A stretch of 64,000 nt of DNA, from assembly GCA_950096985.1 (NCBI GenBank), contig CATNBA010000007.1, forward strand, positions 1 to 64,000. Reading direction: 5' to 3'. Below the pieces are notes generated by a model. That model was given only the letters and a program-made list of their open reading frames with translations, searched no databases and was not told where the DNA came from. The translations under genes were made by a program, and so were the position numbers. The stretch comes from an uncultured Candidatus Melainabacteria bacterium. Its GTDB lineage: Bacteria; Cyanobacteriota; Vampirovibrionia; Gastranaerophilales; Gastranaerophilaceae. Of the stretch, positions 10,066-20,977 are shown piece by piece (positions within the stretch are counted from its first letter, which is position 1; the number at the start of each line of letters is the position of its first letter).

Positions 10066-10296
10066 ATGGAAACAATTTCACAAATGGCACACTTGGGCGC
10101 AGGTATTGCAATCGGTTTTGGTGCAGTTGGCGCAGGATTAGGTATCGGATTTGCTACAAAAGGTTTGATGGATGCTGTTTCAAGACAACCTGAAGTTGCA
10201 GGTAAAGCATTCGGATTTTTCCTTCTTGGTGCTGCATTATCAGAAGCTTGTGCACTTTACGCATTTGTTATCGCATTTATGCTCTTGGGCAAGTAG
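10066..10296 (+). CDS. atpE: F1Fo ATP synthase subunit c
   Basis: GAVGAGLGIGFATKGLMDAVSRQPEVAGKAFGFFLLGAALSEACALYAFVIAFMLL. Confidence 0.95.
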   Translation: METISQMAHLGAGIAIGFGAVGAGLGIGFATKGLMDAVSRQPEVAGKAFGFFLLGAALSEACALYAFVIAFMLLGK

Positions 10297-10320
10297 TGCT
10301 ACACACGTAGCCACCTGAGT
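10297..10320 (+). other. Intercistronic RNA hairpin between atpE and the b' gene
   Basis: GTGCTAC-ACAC-GTAGCCAC imperfect inverted repeat immediately after the atpE stop; no T-run. Confidence 0.4.
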
Positions 10321-10354
10321 TTTGTAATTATTTACAAGGTTATGGAAGGAAAAT

Positions 10355-10762
10355 ATGGAGTTCAATGCTACTTTTCTTATTTCGGCAATAAGCTTTATTT
10401 TATTCACAATTATTATGAATAAAATATTTTATAAACCGCTTGAAAGCGTCATGAATGAACGTGAAAAATTCATAAATGACAATCTTGTTGATGCAAAATT
10501 ATCAATTGTCAAGGCTGATGAAATAACAAAAGACAGAGATGAAAAACTCAGCAAATCACTTGTTGATGCAAAAATGCTTGTTGCTAAAAAAATTAATCAG
10601 GCAAACGAAAATTCCAGAAACTTTACGGAGCAGGCTAAACAAAAATCAAAAGAGGATATAAAATCTGCAAAAGAAACCTTAACAAAAGAGGCAGAAAAAA
10701 ATGAGCTTGAATTAAATATCGACGAACTTGCAGATGTAATATATTCTAAAGTATTGGAGTAA
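10355..10762 (+). CDS. F1Fo ATP synthase subunit b' (first b-type subunit)
   Basis: N-terminal TM (FLISAISFILFTIIMNKIFYKPL), coiled coil, position after atpE. Confidence 0.85.
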   Translation: MEFNATFLISAISFILFTIIMNKIFYKPLESVMNEREKFINDNLVDAKLSIVKADEITKDRDEKLSKSLVDAKMLVAKKINQANENSRNFTEQAKQKSKEDIKSAKETLTKEAEKNELELNIDELADVIYSKVLE

Positions 10763-10764
10763 TC

Positions 10765-11247
10765 ATGAACTTTTGGAACGCAGTTGTACAATCAAATACT
10801 TTTAACTTTGCAGTTTTACTGCTCATTTTTGCCGTGCTGTATAAAAAATTAAATATTTCAAATACAGTTGAAAGATTAAAACAAGACATTATCAAGAAAA
10901 TTGAAGATGCACAACTTGAAAGGGAGATGGCAAAAGAAAAACTCCATAAAGCTAAAAAATCAGTAGAGCATTTAGACGCAGATATAAAAGAACGCCTTAA
11001 TGATGCAAATTCCCGTGCAGAGAGTCTTTCAGAGCAAATTATTAAAAATGCACAAGAACAGGTTAAACTCATTGAAAAAAATGTTCAAAATGTAATAGTA
11101 GGTGAAGAAAAAACTCTATCATCGCAAATGAGTGATAAGGCATTAAAAAAAGCTATTGAATTGGCAAGACAAAAAATTATAAAAACACTTGAAGAAAACC
11201 CGAAACTTCATGACAAATTTATTGAAGAAAGCATAGGTGAAATATAA
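10765..11247 (+). CDS. atpF: F1Fo ATP synthase subunit b
   Basis: N-terminal TM plus long coiled coil, position before delta. Confidence 0.87.
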   Translation: MNFWNAVVQSNTFNFAVLLLIFAVLYKKLNISNTVERLKQDIIKKIEDAQLEREMAKEKLHKAKKSVEHLDADIKERLNDANSRAESLSEQIIKNAQEQVKLIEKNVQNVIVGEEKTLSSQMSDKALKKAIELARQKIIKTLEENPKLHDKFIEESIGEI

Positions 11248-11756
11248 TGAACATCTCAACAACTGCTACAACTTATGCAAAATCACTTTTAGAAACAGAT
11301 AATACAGCATTATCGGATTTAAAGACAGTTTCAGAGGTTATAAATACGTCAAATGATTTTGTTTTAACAATGGAAAATCCGACAATTTCGCAGGATACAA
11401 AATTTGAAATTATTGATGAAATTTTCAAAAAAGAAGTGAGCGAAAAAGTTCTTAATTTTATTAAAATTCTTGTTGAAAAAAACAGATTTAATGAATTTGA
11501 CCAAATTTTTCAGGCGTATTCGGATGAAGTTGATAAAATTAATAATTTAAAAAGAGCTGAAGTTATATCTGCAACAGAACTTTCTGAAACTCAAAAACAA
11601 ACAATTATTGAAAAACTACAAAAAAGACTGCAAAAAGATGTGAAAATCACTTGGACAATTAATAAAGATATTATAGGCGGACTTGTCATAAAAATTGATG
11701 ATGATGTTATTGACACAAGCCTTAAAAATAAGTTATATAAACTAAGTAAAATATAG
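11247..11756 (+). CDS. atpH: F1Fo ATP synthase subunit delta
   Basis: TTYAKSLLE, VLNFIKILVEKNRFNEFDQI, DIIGGLVIKIDDDVIDTSLKNKL. Confidence 0.9.
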   Translation: MNISTTATTYAKSLLETDNTALSDLKTVSEVINTSNDFVLTMENPTISQDTKFEIIDEIFKKEVSEKVLNFIKILVEKNRFNEFDQIFQAYSDEVDKINNLKRAEVISATELSETQKQTIIEKLQKRLQKDVKITWTINKDIIGGLVIKIDDDVIDTSLKNKLYKLSKI

Positions 11757-11762
11757 AGGTAA

Positions 11763-13280
<1,518 letters not shown>

Positions 13281-13287
13281 GTAAAAA

Positions 13288-14220
13288 ATGGCAAATTTAA
13301 AAGACATTAAAAACAGAATACAGAGCGTACAGAGTACACAAAAAATTACACGTGCAATGAAAATGGTAGCCGCGGCAAAAGTTAAAAAAGCCGAAAATAC
13401 CGTTAAAATGTCTCGTCCGTTTACTCGAGAACTTGTTTCAATGTTCAGAAAGCTTTTGAATTCTGTAGGAACATACAGTTCTCAAACCTTAAAGATAAAA
13501 TCTGCGATTGATAACTATCCTGAACTCTTACAAGTCAGAGAGGTAAAATCAGTAGGTCTTCTTGTAATCACTTCAAACAAAGGACTTGCTGGGGCATATA
13601 ATGCAAATGTTGTGAGAAAAACTCTTGAAACAATCAAAAACTACGAAACACAAGGAATAAAAACTATTCTTTTTGTAGTCGGTCAAAAAGGTGTTTCAAC
13701 TTTAAAACGCAAATGCAAAGGAATGAATTGTGATATCGTAAAAACTTATTTAAGTGTTGCTAATGACCCTACCGGTGAAGGGGCAAAAATTATTATTGAA
13801 GATATAGCGGAATACTATGTTTCTCACCAAATCGATAAAATCGAAGTTATTACAACCCGCTTTAAAAATATGATGAGCTATTTTGTTGAAAGCTGGGAAA
13901 TTCTTCCGTTAAAGGGGTTAAATGATGATTATGAAAGACTTCATGACAATATTCTTGAACCGCTTATGGAATTTACCCCTGACATGCATCATATTTTACA
14001 AAAAGTTGTTCCTATGTATATGACAAATATTCTTTTTCAATCGTTATTAGAGGCACAGGCAAGTGAACTTGCAAGCCGTATGACAGCAATGTCTGCGGCA
14101 TCAAACAATGCTGAAAAAATGCTTAAAGAATTATCGGTACAATACAACAAAACACGTCAATTTGCTATCACACAGGAAATTATTGAAGTTGTGTCAGGTG
14201 CAAATGCACAAATGAACTAA
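13288..14220 (+). CDS. atpG: F1Fo ATP synthase subunit gamma
   Basis: NRIQSVQSTQKITRAMKMVAAAKVKKAE N-term; NKTRQFAITQEIIEVVSGANA C-term. Confidence 0.95.
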   Translation: MANLKDIKNRIQSVQSTQKITRAMKMVAAAKVKKAENTVKMSRPFTRELVSMFRKLLNSVGTYSSQTLKIKSAIDNYPELLQVREVKSVGLLVITSNKGLAGAYNANVVRKTLETIKNYETQGIKTILFVVGQKGVSTLKRKCKGMNCDIVKTYLSVANDPTGEGAKIIIEDIAEYYVSHQIDKIEVITTRFKNMMSYFVESWEILPLKGLNDDYERLHDNILEPLMEFTPDMHHILQKVVPMYMTNILFQSLLEAQASELASRMTAMSAASNNAEKMLKELSVQYNKTRQFAITQEIIEVVSGANAQMN

Positions 14221-14234
14221 TAAGCTGCTTTCCC

Positions 14235-15812
14235 TTACATGTTTTTGCTTAAATATGCAAGGTTATCTGCATTAAGCATAGTATCGAATGATGTCTTTGG
14301 CTGTTGAATTTCTTTTTCTGCAAGTTTTGCTTTTCGTTTAGCTTCAGATTTATTTGTCATATAAATATTTAATTTTGGCACACCTACACCAAGAACAAGA
14401 CCTGAATATAAGTATCCTGCAAGCTGAGCAATATTTAAAGCTCTTAATTTGCCTTTTGTAGATTTATCTGCCAGTTTAATAAGTTCTTTAAACGGAAGTT
14501 CTTTACCATTTTTAACAGTTTCAATACCTTTTTTCTTTAATTCAGAATATAAAACTTCGTCACGAGTTTTTAAAGATGAATTTGTAAGCCATTTAAAGAA
14601 GTTTTTAGAGCTTTCTTTACCAACATTTATCAAGGACTTGTCAAATGCTCTTGCAACACCTTTAGTAACAAGTGCACCTAAAACAAGCAAATTCATAAAC
14701 CCAAGGGTATCTTTAACCATTGATTCTCTAAATTCATCTTTGTCACGCGCAGAAAGTATTCTAGAAGCAATTGTAAGCCCGTAAACAAATTTCAGTTGCG
14801 AAACAGTAGGTGTCATCCCTTTAAATTGCAATTTAGTCAAAAGCTTTTTAGGATTTGGAGTAATAGTAGATAATGCTGCTAATGAAAAAGCTGAAGCACC
14901 TGCCAGTTTAAGCATTTTAAAACCTGCTGACTTATCCTTTTCACGTCCTGCAACACCGACGAAACCGTCACTGCCGGTTTTCTTTTTAGTTAAATACATA
15001 TTAACAGGCTGAGTTAGCATACCAATCGTAGTCGCAACCCCAAGTCCTATTACAGAACGGCTCAAATTCATGTGTTTCATAGATTTTAAGAAATCAGCAG
15101 AGGAAACACCTTTTGCCTCTTTGGCAATAACCGCTTTTGTAATATTATAAATATTTTCAATACCACTTGTAAGTGTAAATGTATTTCTGCTTCCTTTAAA
15201 TCTGAATTCACTTTGCGAACCGGTAGCATTAGTAATAATTGCTTTTGAATAACTCATCAATTCTTTATTAATAAGTTCAGGTGTCTGCTTACTTATCATT
15301 GCAGAATTAAATTTGCCGACAAGTTTATTAACATCTTGTTCGGGAATTTCTCGCCATTGACCGTCAACTTGTGTTTCAAGCTGTGAAAACATATTTCTTA
15401 AATGCTGCTGATAGTCAGGGCCTTTATGAGTGTCAAATGATTTTGTAATCTTTTCAAATGTTGCATTATCTGCAAATATTTTATGAGCTTTAATTCCAAA
15501 ACGGTTATTAAGAGCTGAAGCCAAGAAAGCTCCCGCAATTGAACCATATACACCAACCATAGAATGGTTAAATGTACCCATAGATTCGCGGCGTGCAGTT
15601 TCAGTACCCGCCTCTGGGCCTCGGTTTATGAAATCTACTGTAGTTCTTGGAATTACCATTGAACATAAATCTACGGCATTTGCTCCCCAAGCTTGATTGG
15701 TATCAAGAAATCTCAAAAAAGCACTTCCCATTTCAAAAGCACCTGTGAAATTTTGATTAATATTGTTTTTATTATTTTGATTATATTGGGGTATATTCGG
15801 CTGTATTTTCAT
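14235..15812 (-). CDS. Hypothetical multi-helix protein, paralog of downstream-numbered neighbour
   Basis: 525 aa; N-term MKIQPNIPQ...NQNFTG; shares DLCSMVIPRT, RRES, QFKGMTPT...ASR, DKDEFRES with 15827..17422. Confidence 0.8.
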   Translation of the reverse strand: MKIQPNIPQYNQNNKNNINQNFTGAFEMGSAFLRFLDTNQAWGANAVDLCSMVIPRTTVDFINRGPEAGTETARRESMGTFNHSMVGVYGSIAGAFLASALNNRFGIKAHKIFADNATFEKITKSFDTHKGPDYQQHLRNMFSQLETQVDGQWREIPEQDVNKLVGKFNSAMISKQTPELINKELMSYSKAIITNATGSQSEFRFKGSRNTFTLTSGIENIYNITKAVIAKEAKGVSSADFLKSMKHMNLSRSVIGLGVATTIGMLTQPVNMYLTKKKTGSDGFVGVAGREKDKSAGFKMLKLAGASAFSLAALSTITPNPKKLLTKLQFKGMTPTVSQLKFVYGLTIASRILSARDKDEFRESMVKDTLGFMNLLVLGALVTKGVARAFDKSLINVGKESSKNFFKWLTNSSLKTRDEVLYSELKKKGIETVKNGKELPFKELIKLADKSTKGKLRALNIAQLAGYLYSGLVLGVGVPKLNIYMTNKSEAKRKAKLAEKEIQQPKTSFDTMLNADNLAYLSKNM

Positions 15813-15826
15813 TAATAATTATCTCC

Positions 15827-17422
15827 TTACGAATGGGTAAATGCGCTAAATGCTGTTTTATCTTTCAGTATAGATTTCGAAAAATCTTGAGTGGAAACGT
15901 CCGTCGACTGAGTATTTGCATTCATTTTCGCAAGTTCTTCCGCATGTTTTTTGTTTGTTTTTGCTCTTGTGTAGAGAGGTATGAATACCCCCAAAGCAAG
16001 TAGAGAGAATACAATGTTGCCAATTTGGCAAATAGTTCTCAATTTTTTATCTTTAGCTGTAACGAGTTCATCTGATGATTTAATAGAAGTATGTTTTGCC
16101 CAGTGCCAGAATTTTTCTAAAATATTGGCATTTTCTTTAGGTTTTTGCAAAGTATTAATCAAATGAACATCTTTATTTTTTTTCTCTAAAAATGTAGCTA
16201 TGCCTTTTGCAACGTAATCACCAAGGAAATAGAAACTTGCAAAAGTTGCAATATCACGAACTGTAGCCTCACGTAATTCGTTTTTATCTTCAGCAGCTCC
16301 CATCCGGCTTGCAAAGGTTGCTGTTGAAATAATTCTTGCCTGATCCATTGTTGGGAACAATCCTTTGAATTGAAACATTTTCAAAGATGGCTTATCCATG
16401 AACATTGATAATCCGGCAACACCTACCATAGAACCGACAGAAATAAATTTCTGTGCAAGAAGTTCCCTTTTTTCTTTAGGTGTAAGCTCTTTATGTTCAG
16501 TTTCTTTACCGAAATCTTTATAAATAGGAGCACCTTTTTGTCCTGATGTTTTACGAGTAATCCATCGGTTTATAGGCTGCATTGATATAGCCAAAGGAAT
16601 AATAATGCCAAGCCCGCCAACACTTTTCCAGTTAACAAGTTTTTTAGCTTTTTTAAAGTACTGAGCAAGTTGATTTTGGTCTGTAATATTTTCTTTTATA
16701 ACACCTCTAAGCATTTTTACAGTATCATCACATACCGATTCCAAGTTGTTAGCAAAGAAACCTTTGTCATTTTTAAATTTAATATTTTCAGCAATATGAG
16801 TTTCGTTTATCAATGTCTCATAAGCACTTTTAACAGCTTTTCTATCAAATTTTTCTGAAACTACAGCTTCAGTCAAAGTTTGAACAGCCTTTTCAAATCT
16901 TGGATTATTTTTGAAAATTTCTGCAAAATCTTTAGTTTCAGAACCATCAACACCCGAAATGCTGTTTAGCATATTTCTGAATGTATTAGATACTCTTTCT
17001 TTAGGAGTTGCTCCATTAGCACTACCATAGAAATGGTGAATTTTATCGATAGAATCCCCGTTCGCCCAAGTGTTAACAAGACTTGACTTATTAAATGAAC
17101 CCATCACAGGACGTTGTAAAAACTTAGCAAGACCCATTACAATAAAACTCGGTATTAAACAGTTTACAATCAATCCTGAAGATTCGCGTCTAAAAGCCTC
17201 AAAACCGGCATGTCCGTTTGATTCTTTTGTTTCAATAATAGTACGCGGAACAATTGCTGTAGACAAATCCAACGCAGATACATTTACCATTGGATATTTT
17301 TCACACAATTGAACAGCAGAAATTATACCTTCGCCCAAACCTGTAAAATTCGGATTTTGAGGATAGTTATCCCTCTGCGGGGTATATTGCTTTTTATTTA
17401 CTACACTGATTTTATCAATCAT
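15827..17422 (-). CDS. Hypothetical multi-helix protein, paralog of 14235..15812
   Basis: LDLSTAIVPRT, RRES, QFKGLFPT...ASR, DKNELREA; N-term MIDKISV...NPNFTG; start assigned at the second Met. Confidence 0.8.
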   Translation of the reverse strand: MIDKISVVNKKQYTPQRDNYPQNPNFTGLGEGIISAVQLCEKYPMVNVSALDLSTAIVPRTIIETKESNGHAGFEAFRRESSGLIVNCLIPSFIVMGLAKFLQRPVMGSFNKSSLVNTWANGDSIDKIHHFYGSANGATPKERVSNTFRNMLNSISGVDGSETKDFAEIFKNNPRFEKAVQTLTEAVVSEKFDRKAVKSAYETLINETHIAENIKFKNDKGFFANNLESVCDDTVKMLRGVIKENITDQNQLAQYFKKAKKLVNWKSVGGLGIIIPLAISMQPINRWITRKTSGQKGAPIYKDFGKETEHKELTPKEKRELLAQKFISVGSMVGVAGLSMFMDKPSLKMFQFKGLFPTMDQARIISTATFASRMGAAEDKNELREATVRDIATFASFYFLGDYVAKGIATFLEKKNKDVHLINTLQKPKENANILEKFWHWAKHTSIKSSDELVTAKDKKLRTICQIGNIVFSLLALGVFIPLYTRAKTNKKHAEELAKMNANTQSTDVSTQDFSKSILKDKTAFSAFTHS

Positions 17423-17689
17423 AATTCTTTTGTCTGGTTTTCCACACACTATTATAACAATGACACAATCATATTAAAAGTCGGACAAAAAAAAAATTGC
17501 CCCCTTGAGGTAAAATGTTAAAGAGATATTAAGATGAATTTTTGAATTTTTTTCTAAAAAAACATAATTTTTAAAGCAAAAATTTAGATTTTTAATTGAA
17601 AATTACAAAAAATAAAAGAAAAACCGCTCAAAAACCTAAAAAAATTTATCAAAAATAAATGTAAATAATTGTAACAAGTACGTTTAAAA

Positions 17690-19066
17690 TTAAAGTTCTC
17701 GCACAAAAATTACTGCCTGTTCGCGGGTCGTAACATCTCCTGACAGTTGTGCGTCATGCAGAGCATTCATGATTTCACCAAGCTTCGGGGACGGTTTTAT
17801 GTTCAAAATTTCCATAACATCATTACCTGTCAAGAGTATCGGAAGCGGTTTAAGATTTTCTCTGGCTTCAAGATAAAACTTTAACAACATATTTAAAGAA
17901 TTTATATTACACTCAACAATTTGCTCAGTAATCTCAGGTCCGCGCGCAGATAATCTGTCAGCCATTGCAAGAATTATATTATCAATACAATTTGTGTCCA
18001 TTTTACGAACAAAACGCATCATTATTTTTTCGGTAATTTGGGGAGCACACATTACCTGCGATGGATAAATATGGTTTTTAATCATTATTGAGAGATATTC
18101 AATCTGTTTATTAGAAAAGTGCATAGATTTAAGCAGTTTTCCTGAAAGTTTTGCCCCAACATCATCATGTTTAATAAATCTATGCCTGCCGCCTTCTTCA
18201 ATTGTCCAGGTCGAAAATTTGCCGATATCATGCAAAAATCCCGCAAACTTCAAATGCGCTAACCTTGAAAATCCGCCAAAATCAACTTTGTCTAAGTGCT
18301 CTTTAACATCATCTGAAGCATCATCATAAAGCATCTGTATTTGCTTGACCGTTTCAATTGAATGATGAAGTAAATCCAGATGGTGGTGAGAATTTGGAGG
18401 AACTTGTTTTAATTCTTTTACAAAAGAAAAAAGTTCTTCCAAAATCCAGGTTTTATTCATATTTTCCAAAGCTGTATGAGCATATTTCCCGCTAAAAAGT
18501 CTGAGAATTTCATAATTAATACGTTCAACTGCAGGTTTCTTAATTAAATCAGAATATTTGCATATTGAGTTAACCGTATCTGGCGCAATATCAAATCCGT
18601 ATAAAGCCTGAAATCGATAAACCCTTAACAATCTCAAAGGATCATCTACAAAGTTTTGGTCATTAACACAATGTATGCACTTATTTTTTAAATCTGTCAA
18701 ACCTCCGGAAATATCAATAATTTCGCCTGTTTTAATATTCATGGCAATTGCATTAATCGTCAAATCTCTTCGCATTAAATCTTTTTCTATAGTTCCACCT
18801 ACAGGATTTGTAACATCAATATAATTAACCTTGTCGCGCATTACAAGCCTGTATATTTTATTTTCCTCATCCAGAGGAATAAATGTTGCATCAAAAAACT
18901 TTTGAAGCTTTAAGGAAAAATCTTTGGCATCCTCATCCATAACAATAATATCTCTGTCATGACTTTCAATTCCCATAAAATAATCGCGTACAGTTCCTCC
19001 GACAAGATAAATTTGATTGTCAAAATTTTCTTTTATTTTAACTAAAATATCATCTGTTATATTCAT
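17690..19066 (-). CDS. cca: CCA tRNA nucleotidyltransferase / poly(A) polymerase family with HD domain
   Basis: YLVGGTVRDYFMGIESHDRDIIV, RRDLTINAIAMN, DDPLRLLRVYRFQA, HDIGKFSTW. Confidence 0.92.
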   Translation of the reverse strand: MNITDDILVKIKENFDNQIYLVGGTVRDYFMGIESHDRDIIVMDEDAKDFSLKLQKFFDATFIPLDEENKIYRLVMRDKVNYIDVTNPVGGTIEKDLMRRDLTINAIAMNIKTGEIIDISGGLTDLKNKCIHCVNDQNFVDDPLRLLRVYRFQALYGFDIAPDTVNSICKYSDLIKKPAVERINYEILRLFSGKYAHTALENMNKTWILEELFSFVKELKQVPPNSHHHLDLLHHSIETVKQIQMLYDDASDDVKEHLDKVDFGGFSRLAHLKFAGFLHDIGKFSTWTIEEGGRHRFIKHDDVGAKLSGKLLKSMHFSNKQIEYLSIMIKNHIYPSQVMCAPQITEKIMMRFVRKMDTNCIDNIILAMADRLSARGPEITEQIVECNINSLNMLLKFYLEARENLKPLPILLTGNDVMEILNIKPSPKLGEIMNALHDAQLSGDVTTREQAVIFVREL

Positions 19067-19778
19067 AAATAATATTCCCTAACGCAACAATCACCGCTGT
19101 TTCTGCCTTTAATATCAAATCACCCAGAGTAAGCATAGTCACATTATTTTCTCGCATAAGTTGAAATTCACGTTCTGAGAATCCACCCTCAGGACCAATA
19201 ATTACAAGAATTTTATCACCTTTTTGTATCGGATTTTTTATACAGTAATCATGCAAAGTAACATCAGTACATCTTTCGCAAAATGCAATAACTTTATAGC
19301 CAAGCCCGAGTACTGACTTTAAATCTGTCAGTTCAAAACATCGTGGAACATACGCCCTTTCACACTGTTTAGAAGCTTCAAACATGCACCTTTGCCATTT
19401 GGGAATTTTTTTCTCAATAACACTTCTGCTAAGAGCACAATTATCAGTATAAACAGGGTATAATCCGTCTGCGCCGAGTTCTGTTGCTTTTTCGACGATG
19501 ATGTTTTGTGCATCGCTCCTGAGCGGACTTTGCGCAAGATATAATCCAAAATCAAGCCTTCTGCAAGACTTATAAGAATTTTCAACATTAACCGTTATTT
19601 CCTTATTCGTAATTTCCTCAACAACAGTTTCGTATTGAATTTGATTTTCGTCAATTAAAAGAAGTTTTTCCCCAATTTTGATGCGCAAAGCTTTTGCGAT
19701 ATGGTTAAAGTTTTCTCTATCACTGATTAAAATTTTATTTTCATTAATATCTTTTGAATTTATAAAAAAGTGCGGCAT
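19050..19778 (-). CDS. rsmE: 16S rRNA (uracil1498-N3)-methyltransferase
   Basis: HIAKALRIKIGEKLLLID, QCERAYVPRC, IGPEGGFSEREF, LGDLILKAETAVIVAL. Confidence 0.9.
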   Translation of the reverse strand: MPHFFINSKDINENKILISDRENFNHIAKALRIKIGEKLLLIDENQIQYETVVEEITNKEITVNVENSYKSCRRLDFGLYLAQSPLRSDAQNIIVEKATELGADGLYPVYTDNCALSRSVIEKKIPKWQRCMFEASKQCERAYVPRCFELTDLKSVLGLGYKVIAFCERCTDVTLHDYCIKNPIQKGDKILVIIGPEGGFSEREFQLMRENNVTMLTLGDLILKAETAVIVALGNIIYEYNR

Positions 19779-19866
19779 AAACAAATATTACTATAAATAA
19801 ATTTACAATGATAGCAAAAAATTAAATTTTGAAGTATTATAATAAAAGCAGCAAAGGGGATTTATA

Positions 19867-20937
19867 GTGGAAAACTCTAAGAACAACAAAGATATGACAA
19901 TAGGCATCCCTAGAGGAATGTCATTTTATCATAATTATCCGTTTTATTATGGATTTTTTACAGACCTGGGAATTAAAATAGTACTATCAGATGTTACTAC
20001 AAAGCAGACTATGTCTAGCGGTTCTTCGCTTGTAGTAACTGAAACCTGTCTTCCTATAAAAATTTATATCGGACATGTACTTAATCTTATAGACAAAGGG
20101 ATTGATAAAATTTTTGTACCATCAATTCAATCTATAGCACCTAAAATTTACAACTGTTCTAAAATTCGAGGACTTCCCGATTTGGTTAGAAATGTTGTCA
20201 AAAAAGATTTTACAATGATTGAAGCAACACTTGATAAATCCGAAAAAAATCAGGGGCTATACGAATTCTTGGCAGAAATTGCAGGTCAATTCGGAATTAC
20301 TGATATGGACAAGATCAAAAAAGCTTCAAAAGCCGGTTGGAGAACATATAATAATTTCTACATAATGTCAAAATCCGGAATGAGTTACAAAAAAGCCATG
20401 AATTATGCACTTCAGGGAAAAGTTTTTATTGAAAACCAGAATAAAGAATTTCCGATTTCGATAGCTCTTGTATCGCATGGATATAATATTTTCGATGAAA
20501 GAGCATCTATGAAAATTTTCGATAAACTTGAAGAGATGGATGTTCGTGTATACTCCTCACTACAACTTTCCAATGAACAAATGGATGACGGTATTGCAAC
20601 TTTAGGTCAAGATATGTACTGGGCAAACGAACGTGAAATGACAGGTTGCGCGGGACATTTTATGAAAGATGCAAAAATCGATGGTATAATTACTCTTACA
20701 GCATTTGGCTGCGGTCCTGATTCGTTGATGATTGAAAGAATTACAAGAAAAGCTAAAAGATTTAATAAACCGCTTTTAAACCTTACAATTGATGAGCAGA
20801 CTGGTGAAGCCGGATTTATTACACGTCTTGAAGCCTTTGTTGATATGCTTTTCCGCAAAAAACGTGCAAACATTATCAGCAACATGGATATGGAAAGCAA
20901 CTATATTCCAAACACCAATTATATTGAAACAAAATAA
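19867..20937 (+). CDS. Acyl-CoA dehydratase activase-related protein (DUF2229-like), standalone
   Basis: GIPRGMSFYHNYPFYYGFF, VTETCLPIKIYIGH, LTAFGCGPDS, NLTIDEQTGEAGFITRLEAFVDML. Confidence 0.75.
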   Translation: MENSKNNKDMTIGIPRGMSFYHNYPFYYGFFTDLGIKIVLSDVTTKQTMSSGSSLVVTETCLPIKIYIGHVLNLIDKGIDKIFVPSIQSIAPKIYNCSKIRGLPDLVRNVVKKDFTMIEATLDKSEKNQGLYEFLAEIAGQFGITDMDKIKKASKAGWRTYNNFYIMSKSGMSYKKAMNYALQGKVFIENQNKEFPISIALVSHGYNIFDERASMKIFDKLEEMDVRVYSSLQLSNEQMDDGIATLGQDMYWANEREMTGCAGHFMKDAKIDGIITLTAFGCGPDSLMIERITRKAKRFNKPLLNLTIDEQTGEAGFITRLEAFVDMLFRKKRANIISNMDMESNYIPNTNYIETK

Positions 20938-20977
20938 GACAAATATTTTAAAGTTCATGCAATGTTATTGAATATGA

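Noticed and set aside
17450-17689. 240-bp AT-rich intergenic region as a possible ncRNA
   Set aside because: No convincing stem-loop, promoter-terminator pair or homology; looks like ordinary spacer/promoter sequence.
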